The notes below the pieces were generated by a model. That model was not told the origin of the DNA. It was given only the letters and a program-made list of their open reading frames with translations, and searched no databases. A DNA stretch of 64,000 bases from Agrobacterium tumefaciens (GTDB lineage Bacteria > Pseudomonadota > Alphaproteobacteria > Rhizobiales > Rhizobiaceae): assembly GCF_013337285.1 (NCBI RefSeq), contig NZ_SUPW01000002.1, positions 372,001-436,000 of the forward strand. The letters are read 5' to 3'. The position numbers were made by a program, and so were the translations under genes. Positions 58,324-64,000 of this stretch are shown here, piece by piece. Each line of letters starts with the position of its first letter. Positions within the stretch are counted from its first letter, which is position 1.

Positions 58324-58791
58324 GTGACCAGCGTCGACCTCGATGCCATCGATCTGAAAATCCTGCGCGAATTGCAGCGTGACGGGCGCATGACCAATGT
58401 GGAGCTGGCCGAAAGGGTCGGTATTTCCGCACCGCCCTGCCTCAGGCGCGTCCGCAAGCTGGAAGAAGCCGGCGTAATCGAGGGTTATCACGCCATGTTG
58501 AACGCGCCGAAGCTCGGTTTTGACCTCGTCGCCTTCTGCATGGTCGGCCTCAAGCGTCAGTCGGACAGCAATCTGAAGGCCTTTGCGGCGGCGACCGCTG
58601 GCTGGTCGCTGGTGCGTCAGGCGTGGATGGTGTCTGGCGAAAGTGATTTCCTGCTGCATTGCATCGCCAGAAACCTCACCGAGTTTCAGGATTTCGTCAT
58701 CGAGGTTCTGACGGCGGACGAGAATGTCGATACGGTGCGCACGATGCTGACCATCCGTCAGGTCAAGCGCGTCGGTCTCGTGGAAATCTGA
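58324..58791 (+). CDS. Lrp/AsnC-family regulator
   Basis: This 155-residue protein has a winged helix (LDLKILRELQRDGRMTNVELAERVGISAPPCLRRVRKLEEAGVI, key part VELAERVGISAPPCLRRV) and a RAM effector domain. Its start is GTG 58324 after GAGGAA; the frame to 58201 has no site. In rhizobia an lrp gene lies between the LPS-core genes and trxB. It is convergent with lpsB. Effector unknown, possibly amino acids. Confidence 0.9.
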   Translation: MTSVDLDAIDLKILRELQRDGRMTNVELAERVGISAPPCLRRVRKLEEAGVIEGYHAMLNAPKLGFDLVAFCMVGLKRQSDSNLKAFAAATAGWSLVRQAWMVSGESDFLLHCIARNLTEFQDFVIEVLTADENVDTVRTMLTIRQVKRVGLVEI

Positions 58792-58822
58792 ACGGCGGGC
58801 TTTGCAACTGCTTTGCTGAGCG

Positions 58823-59878
58823 TTATCCGCGCCGTAGCGCGTCATAGACCGCACCGAGACTTGTCGCCTCTTTTTCCAGCGGGAATGCGGTGCGCACATG
58901 CGCAAGCCCGGCGAGTGAATGGCTCTTGGCCAGAGCCGGATCGGCAAGATAGGGCTTCATCGCATCCCTGAGCGATTCATAGTCGCCCGCTTCGACCACC
59001 ATGCCGGTCTTGCCCTTGACGATCATTTCCTCGTAGGCACCAGCATTGCTGGCAACGACTGATGTTTCCGAGGCCATGGCTTCCAGCGGCGTCAAGCCGA
59101 AACCCTCGTTGCGCGACGGCGCGACATAGAGCGTCAGCCGTCTGTACCAGGGTTTGATGTCATCAACTTCGCCCTGAAACACGATGCGGTCGGAAAGGCC
59201 GGCTGCCGCGACATCGGCCTGGAGCTTGTCACCAAAGGCCTTGTGTTCCGCCGTCACGCGGCCCGAAACCACGGCCGTCCATTCAGGGTGTGCGGGCAAA
59301 AGCTCGATCATGGCGCGCACGAAGAGATCGGTGCCCTTCTGGTGGCGCACGCGTCCGAAGCAGCCGATCAGATAGTGTCCCGGCAGGCCCGTTGAGGCGA
59401 TCGTGTCCTCGGGGCCTTCCGCCGGATGAAACAGATCGGTGTCGACGCCATGCATCACGACGCTATGTGGGACTTCCAGAAACGAGCCGGAACGGCCGCT
59501 GGTTGCGACCACCGCGTCCATCTTCGAAATCAGAAAGCGGGTATAGGCGGAATGCCGTCTTTGCGCGGCCGAGGTGAAGAGCAGCTTTATCTTCATGCGC
59601 AATACATCGCGCATGAAAATGCCCGGCAGCATTTCAAGATTGCGGCGGGCGTGCCAGATGCGGGGGCCGCCGAACGGCCCGTTTTGCCAGAGACGCCACA
59701 GATCGCGGAAACGCACATGCGGCAGATGTGGCGGCAGGCCGGGGCCGATGACGGCCACTTTCTGTCCCAGCCGGTTCTGCACAGGAATGAGCTGAACGAT
59801 GGTGGAGGTAACGCCGGAGAGCCTGCGCTTGAAGTTCGGTGCAAGCACCTGCACATCTTTCAGACTGACGTGGGGCAA
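58823..59878 (-). CDS. lpsB: GT4 mannosyltransferase of LPS core (LpsB/LpcC-like)
   Basis: This 351-residue GT-B enzyme has GCFGRVRHQKGTDLF and the nucleotide-sugar E-x7-E block RNEGFGLTPLEAMA. LpsB of Sinorhizobium and LpcC of Rhizobium leguminosarum have the same length and transfer mannose onto Kdo in the LPS inner core. Position beside greA matches the S. meliloti LPS cluster as I recall it. The start at 59878 is 84 bases from the greA stop, on the same strand. Confidence 0.88.
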   Translation of the reverse strand: MPHVSLKDVQVLAPNFKRRLSGVTSTIVQLIPVQNRLGQKVAVIGPGLPPHLPHVRFRDLWRLWQNGPFGGPRIWHARRNLEMLPGIFMRDVLRMKIKLLFTSAAQRRHSAYTRFLISKMDAVVATSGRSGSFLEVPHSVVMHGVDTDLFHPAEGPEDTIASTGLPGHYLIGCFGRVRHQKGTDLFVRAMIELLPAHPEWTAVVSGRVTAEHKAFGDKLQADVAAAGLSDRIVFQGEVDDIKPWYRRLTLYVAPSRNEGFGLTPLEAMASETSVVASNAGAYEEMIVKGKTGMVVEAGDYESLRDAMKPYLADPALAKSHSLAGLAHVRTAFPLEKEATSLGAVYDALRRG

Positions 59879-59962
59879 GATGAGCTTCCGTTGTTCCGGC
59901 TAATTGGCTTCAGCGCGTCAGAGCGCCATGCATCCGAGAGGATGCATGGCCTGCGAGAGCAA

Positions 59963-60439
59963 TCAGCCCCACTGTACGGCGAGGATTTCGTAACCCTTGG
60001 CGCCGCCCGGTGCGTTGACTTCGATGCTGTCACCGACTTCCTTGCCGATGAGGGCGCGGGCAATCGGCGAGGAAATGGAAATGCGGCCAGCCTTCACATC
60101 GGCTTCCTGATCGCCGACGATCTGGTAGGTCTTTTCCTCGTCGCTATCCTCGTCGACCAGCTTGACGGTGGCGCCGAATTTGATCTTGGAGCCGGACATC
60201 TTGGAAAGGTCGATGACTTCCGCGCGCGCGGTCAGGTCTTCGAGTTCAGTGATGCGGCCTTCATTATGGCTCTGGGCTTCCTTGGCAGCGTGGTATTCGG
60301 CATTTTCCGAAAGGTCGCCATGGGCGCGCGCTTCCGCAATTGCCTCGATGATACGGGGACGCTCCTCCTGCTGGCGAACGCGCAGCTCCTCCTGCAGCTT
60401 GACGAATCCACCCTGAGTCATCGGTACTTTTTCTACCAT
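59963..60439 (-). CDS. greA: Transcription elongation factor GreA
   Basis: This 158-residue protein binds the RNA polymerase secondary channel and promotes cleavage of backtracked RNA. It has the N-terminal coiled coil with [28 protein letters not shown], in which the acidic tip carries Asp and Glu (GDLSENAEY), and the C-terminal FKBP-like domain ending [10 protein letters not shown]. It starts after the leader terminator described separately. lpsB follows on the same strand. Confidence 0.96.
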   Translation of the reverse strand: MVEKVPMTQGGFVKLQEELRVRQQEERPRIIEAIAEARAHGDLSENAEYHAAKEAQSHNEGRITELEDLTARAEVIDLSKMSGSKIKFGATVKLVDEDSDEEKTYQIVGDQEADVKAGRISISSPIARALIGKEVGDSIEVNAPGGAKGYEILAVQWG

Positions 60440-60474
60440 TTTTTTATCCTTCGCATTCCGGTCGCTTTACTTGC

Positions 60475-60516
60475 AGACACAAAAAGAAACAGGTTCCGGA
60501 GAGGAACTCCGGAACC
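60475..60516 (-). terminator. Terminator-like hairpin in the greA leader
   Basis: On the minus strand GGTTCCGGA (60516-60508) pairs with TCCGGAACC (60500-60492), and TGTTTCTTTTTG follows. It lies 36 bases upstream of the greA ATG. A TATAGT element on the minus strand (60540-60545) could start RNA near 60533, giving a terminated RNA of about 50 bases. No upstream minus-strand gene needs this terminator. Confidence 0.6.
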
Positions 60517-60639
60517 ATGCCAAAATCAAAACTGAGCCGACTATATCAGAAGAGGACAGCGAAATGCCAGCAAATTTGAGCCGGTGAAATTTCCGCAATT
60601 ATTCATTGGCTTAGTCGACATGATTGACATTTTTCAATA

Positions 60640-60654
60640 GAACATATAGTGAAC
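60640..60654. promoter_or_regulatory. Putative LexA (SOS) box
   Basis: GAAC-ATATAGT-GAAC is an exact GAAC-N7-GAAC direct repeat, the LexA box of rhizobia and other alphaproteobacteria. It overlaps a promoter-like TTGACA (60624-60629) and TATAGT (60645-60650, 15-base spacer) and ends six bases before ATG 60661. Chance gives about two such 8-base matches in 64 kb, so position and gene function carry the argument. Confidence 0.7.
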
Positions 60655-60660
60655 ATTATT

Positions 60661-61893
60661 ATGAAGAAGTCAATCAGGCAACGGCTTGCCATTCTCTCCG
60701 ACGCGGCGAAATATGACGCGTCCTGCGCCTCCAGCGGCACGACGAAACGCAACTCCGCAGTATCAGGCGGACTGGGTTCAACGGAGGGGTCGGGCATCTG
60801 CCATGCCTATGCGCCGGATGGGCGCTGCATCTCACTCCTGAAAATCCTGCTCACCAATTTCTGCATCTATGATTGCGCCTATTGCATCAACCGCTCTTCC
60901 AGCAATGTCGAGCGGGCGCGGTTTACCGCCGAGGAGGTGGTGTGGCTGACGCTGGAGTTCTATCGGCGCAACTATATCGAGGGGCTGTTTTTGTCCTCCG
61001 GCATTATCCGCTCCTCGGATCATACGATGGAAGAGATGGTGCGCGTGGCGCGGGAACTGCGTGTTACGCATGGCTTTCGCGGTTATATCCATCTGAAATC
61101 GATCCCTGAAGCGTCGCCGAAGCTCATAGAGGAGGCGGGGCTCTACGCGGACCGGCTGTCGATCAATATCGAATTGCCGACCGATAGCGGTATTGGTCGC
61201 TTTGCGCCGGAAAAGCAGCCTGCCAATATTCGCCGCTCCATGGCCGATATCCGTCTGAAGATCGAGGAGGCGGGCGAGCCGACGGTGCGGACGCGCCGGA
61301 CCAAGCGCTTCGCGCCCGCCGGGCAGAGCACGCAGATGATCGTCGGGGCTGACGGCGCTGACGACAGCACCATCCTCTCCACCAGCGCCCGGCTTTATGG
61401 CAGTTATGGTCTGCGGCGCGTCTATTATTCGGCCTTCAGCCCCATTCCGGATTCCTCGAAAAACCTGCCGCTGATCAAGCCGCCCTTGATGCGTGAGCAC
61501 AGGCTTTATCAGGCGGACTGGCTTTACCGTTTTTACGGTTTTGACATCGGCGAAATAACCGCGATCGGCGGCGATGGCATGCTCGATCTCGATATCGACC
61601 CAAAGCTGGCATGGGCGCTCAAAAATCGCGACCGTTTTCCGGTGGATGTGAATGCCGCGGATCGGGAAATGCTGCTGCGCGTGCCCGGTTTCGGCACCAA
61701 GACGGTCGCTTCCATCCTGTCATCACGGCGGTTTCGGCGGGTACGGCTGGAGGATGTTGCCCGTTTTGGGGTGTCCCTGAAAAAGGTGAAGGCCTTTATC
61801 GTCGCGGATGGCTGGACGCCGGGCAAACTGACTGAACGGCCGGATCTGCGGGCGATGTTTGCGCCACAGCCCGAACAGTTGTCGCTGTTGTGA
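60661..61893 (+). CDS. Radical-SAM protein of the UdgX-linked putative DNA repair family
   Basis: This 410-residue protein has a radical-SAM cluster CIYDCAYC with Cys68, Cys72 and Cys75 (Cx3Cx2C), in a TIM-barrel domain, and a C-terminal helix-hairpin-helix (VDVNAADREMLLRVPGFGTKTVASIL) that should bind DNA. The family is annotated as putative DNA modification/repair radical SAM protein, linked to UDG genes. The start ATG 60661 lies six bases after the LexA-type box and has no Shine-Dalgarno, so the mRNA may be leaderless; GTG 60649 lies inside the box. UdgX follows directly. Confidence 0.9.
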   Translation: MKKSIRQRLAILSDAAKYDASCASSGTTKRNSAVSGGLGSTEGSGICHAYAPDGRCISLLKILLTNFCIYDCAYCINRSSSNVERARFTAEEVVWLTLEFYRRNYIEGLFLSSGIIRSSDHTMEEMVRVARELRVTHGFRGYIHLKSIPEASPKLIEEAGLYADRLSINIELPTDSGIGRFAPEKQPANIRRSMADIRLKIEEAGEPTVRTRRTKRFAPAGQSTQMIVGADGADDSTILSTSARLYGSYGLRRVYYSAFSPIPDSSKNLPLIKPPLMREHRLYQADWLYRFYGFDIGEITAIGGDGMLDLDIDPKLAWALKNRDRFPVDVNAADREMLLRVPGFGTKTVASILSSRRFRRVRLEDVARFGVSLKKVKAFIVADGWTPGKLTERPDLRAMFAPQPEQLSLL

Positions 61894-63347
61894 TGTACGG
61901 CCCGGTTCTGGAAGGACGGGGCGATTTTGGCGAGTGGCGTGATGCGGCGCGTTCGGCGCTTGCCGCCGATGTGCCGCCGGAGGCGATTGACTGGCGGCTA
62001 CGGGACGATGAGGCGGGACTGCTGGATTTTGCCGGTGAGCCGTTGCCGACGCCCAAGGCTGGTGAAACGCAGGTTTCCGTTCCGGCCGCCTTCGTGGCAC
62101 TGGCGCAGGCGGTGATCTGCCACAGCGAAAAGGGCCGTTTCGCGCTACTCTACCGGCTGCTGTGGCGGCTTAGGCAGGATCGGGCTCTGCTGCAGTTCAA
62201 GTCCGATCCGGATGTTTCACAAGCGCGATTGCTCGAAAAATCCGTCCGTCGTGACTGTCACAAGATGACAGCCTTCGTTCGTTTCAAGGAGTTACCCTTA
62301 CCGCAGGGGCAGGGCGGGCGACGGCGCTTCGCCGCCTGGTTCGAGCCGGATCATTTCATTGTCGAGCGCGAGGCCCCGTTTTTCCAGCGGAGGTTCACTG
62401 ACATGGACTGGCTGATCGCGACGCCGAAAGGCTTTGCGCGATGGGATGGAAGCGTGCTGCAAACATCGCGGGAGGCCGCCGCCAAACCCGATTTGGCAGA
62501 CGAGACGGACGATCTCTGGCGGACCTATTATGCCAATATATTCAATCCGGCCCGCCTGAAGATCAAGGCGATGACGGCGGAGATGCCGAAAAAATACTGG
62601 AAGAACCTGCCGGAAGCGGATCTCATTCCCGGCCTCATTCTGGGGGCGGAGGCGCGGGTGCTTGATATGGCGGCCAAGGCCGCAACCCAGCCGCAGCCGT
62701 TTCACCACCGCCTGCAAGCCGTTGCCGCCGCGGCACGGGAGGAGGTCCTGTCGCCGGAACCGGAAGATTCGCTTGCCTCTCTGAGGCGGCAGGCAAGCCA
62801 ATGCACGCGGTGCCCGCTGCATTGCAAGGCGACGCAAACTGTTTTTGGCGAGGGGCCGCAGGATGCTGATGTCATGATCGTCGGCGAGCAGCCTGGCGAT
62901 CACGAAGATCTTGCCGGAAAACCTTTCCTCGGCCCTGCTGGTCAGCTCTTTGACCGGACGCTCGGCGAGATCGGCGTGGATCGCAGGCGGCTTTACGTCA
63001 CCAATGCCGTCAAGCATTTCAAATATGAAACACGTGGCAAGCGGCGTATTCACCAGCGGCCGGATGCGGGTGAGGTGCAGCAATGTCGCTGGTGGCTGAA
63101 CCAGGAAATTGCACTGGTGCAGCCGAAGCTCATCGTCGCCATGGGTGCGACGGCGCTTTATGCGCTGACCGGTGGCAAGGAGAAAGTCACCGACGTTCGG
63201 AGCCGCGCTCTTCCCATGCAGGAAGGGCGAACGCTGTTTGTCACGGTGCATCCATCCTATCTGCTGCGCCTGCCGGATGCGCGGGTGAAAGAGGCGGAAA
63301 TTCTGCTCTTCAAAAAGGATATGGAGTTTATAAGATTATTCGAATAG
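61893..63347 (+). CDS. udgX: DUF4130-UdgX fusion (uracil-DNA cross-linking glycosylase)
   Basis: This 484-residue protein joins an N-terminal DUF4130 domain (about 1-245, found next to or fused with this radical-SAM family) to a C-terminal UDG-fold domain (about 285-484). The latter has CTRCPLHCKATQTVFGEGP with Cys residues for an iron-sulfur cluster, GEQPGDHEDLAGKPFLGPAG, and KRRIHQRP with His387, the covalent catalytic His of UdgX. UdgX forms a covalent bond to deoxyribose after uracil removal. The start overlaps the radical-SAM stop (TGATG); GTG 61890 is possible. They are translationally coupled. Confidence 0.92.
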   Translation: MYGPVLEGRGDFGEWRDAARSALAADVPPEAIDWRLRDDEAGLLDFAGEPLPTPKAGETQVSVPAAFVALAQAVICHSEKGRFALLYRLLWRLRQDRALLQFKSDPDVSQARLLEKSVRRDCHKMTAFVRFKELPLPQGQGGRRRFAAWFEPDHFIVEREAPFFQRRFTDMDWLIATPKGFARWDGSVLQTSREAAAKPDLADETDDLWRTYYANIFNPARLKIKAMTAEMPKKYWKNLPEADLIPGLILGAEARVLDMAAKAATQPQPFHHRLQAVAAAAREEVLSPEPEDSLASLRRQASQCTRCPLHCKATQTVFGEGPQDADVMIVGEQPGDHEDLAGKPFLGPAGQLFDRTLGEIGVDRRRLYVTNAVKHFKYETRGKRRIHQRPDAGEVQQCRWWLNQEIALVQPKLIVAMGATALYALTGGKEKVTDVRSRALPMQEGRTLFVTVHPSYLLRLPDARVKEAEILLFKKDMEFIRLFE

Positions 63348-63495
63348 ATTGTTTTATTAATTTATGAAAATATTGTACTATTCTTTTACTTTTATGAATA
63401 TAATTTACTATTTTTTGGTTCGGTATTTTTATTGAAATTTTATACTTATCGATGATAATTGAATCGGTTTTATTTATTTATTGCGTGGACATATC
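63348..63495. other. AT-rich intergenic region
   Basis: This 148-base stretch is far more AT-rich than the surrounding DNA, with long T and A/T runs. It separates udgX from the last gene. It probably holds a promoter, and could be a site for nucleoid proteins or reflect acquired DNA. Confidence 0.6.
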
Positions 63496-64000
63496 ATGTT
63501 GGGTGAACTCGACCTCACGACAGTCATACTGATGCAAAAATGCTCTTATATTGTGGGATTGCTGAGTTTCATCTATCTTAAGTTGTCAAATCGTGGATTG
63601 CGTGGCCCGGTTGCTCTTGCCGCCGGCTTTGCAGCCATGACTATTGGCTCCACACTCGCCGGTTACGGCGAATGGGGGATAATGTCACCGGCTTTATGGC
63701 AGCTCGGCAGTGTCGTTTTCGGCATTATTGGTTATGCGCTGATCTGGCTCGGTCTGAAAGTTTTGAGCGACGGACGCCCTGTGGGCCGGCGGACGGTGGT
63801 CGCCCTCTGTCTTGTCGCGCTGCTGGCGATTGTCGTCGCGCTGCAGGTGGCTGAAAACAATGCGTATCGTGCGGCTCTTTTCAATGGTTGCGCGGCTCTC
63901 GCCTATCTTGCGGGCGCGGGTGGGCTTTTCGCCAGGTGGCGCAAGGAGCGGCTTCTCTCCCGTCTGGCGCTCGGCGCAATCACCGGCATTTCCGGTCTGA
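63496..64000 (+). CDS. Multi-pass membrane protein, N-terminal part (runs past window end)
   Basis: An open frame begins with ATG 63496 (MLGELDLTTVILMQKCSYIV) and runs 168 codons to the window edge without a stop. It has about five hydrophobic helices, among them [37 protein letters not shown] and VVALCLVALLAIVVAL. Such N-terminal membrane modules often precede GGDEF domains in rhizobia, but the C-terminal part is not visible. The ribosome site (GTGGACATATC) is weak. Function is undetermined. Confidence 0.7.
   Translation, partial: MLGELDLTTVILMQKCSYIVGLLSFIYLKLSNRGLRGPVALAAGFAAMTIGSTLAGYGEWGIMSPALWQLGSVVFGIIGYALIWLGLKVLSDGRPVGRRTVVALCLVALLAIVVALQVAENNAYRAALFNGCAALAYLAGAGGLFARWRKERLLSRLALGAITGISGL

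Noticed and set aside
60649-60660. GTG 60649 as start of the radical-SAM gene
   Set aside because: It lies inside the LexA-type box and before any plausible transcript start; ATG 60661 is preferred.

Overview
The window looks like about 64 kb of core chromosome from an Agrobacterium/Rhizobium-group alphaproteobacterium, closest in my judgement to the A. tumefaciens/fabrum complex. The evidence is gene content and order recalled from that group: petABC (fbcFBC), lgt-midA-pgeF, trxB-lsrB with two tandem AbcR-type small RNAs, lrp-lpsB-greA, a PetP/PetR-like regulator pair, rhizobial palindromic intergenic repeats, and LexA-type GAAC-N7-GAAC DNA. The sequence is GC-rich and densely coding. I saw no rRNA, tRNA, CRISPR array, transposase or prophage gene.

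Layout. 1-7.8 kb: end of a metallophosphoesterase, two tandem MsbA-like ABC exporters (the first behind a candidate leader ORF and hairpins), a chemoreceptor and an exonuclease/phosphatase-family protein. 8-11 kb: the cytochrome bc1 operon. 11-16.5 kb: apt, a methyltransferase, two overlapping MaoC hydratases, a palindromic repeat, ychF, a variant clpS, a GNAT and pth. 16.6-23 kb: a GGDEF-EAL protein in an operon with a periplasmic binding protein, rplY, and an MHYT-GGDEF-EAL protein. 23-28 kb: a Fis-type regulator with an aldehyde dehydrogenase, and a second chemoreceptor. 28.3-31.8 kb: a four-gene lipid/LPS modification operon. 32-38 kb: prs, a lipoprotein, and lgt-midA-pgeF-M24 peptidase. 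38-45 kb: a UbiK-like protein, ybjN-proC-csaA, petP-petR with a histidine kinase, an SH3 envelope protein and an MBL hydrolase. 45-54 kb: a cold-shock gene whose ribosome-binding site can be masked, a DMT exporter, an EAL protein, aatA, a cation/proton antiporter, and a LysR gene divergent from an epimerase. 54-60.5 kb: ArsR/Old Yellow Enzyme pair, tandem sRNAs, lsrB, trxB, lrp, lpsB and greA with a terminator in its leader. 60.6-63.4 kb: a radical-SAM protein coupled to a UdgX fusion under a LexA-type box. The window ends in the start of a multi-pass membrane protein.

The most interesting items are: the radical-SAM/DUF4130-UdgX pair, which looks like a damage-inducible, probably leaderless two-gene DNA repair unit; the binding-protein/GGDEF-EAL operon, arranged like a ligand-sensing c-di-GMP module; the csp inverted repeat that covers its own Shine-Dalgarno; the leader ORF with hairpins before the first ABC exporter; the greA leader terminator; and the ClpS with an altered N-degron pocket. 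Three complete proteins carry c-di-GMP domains. Function calls rest on motifs read by eye and recalled family knowledge; no database search was run.
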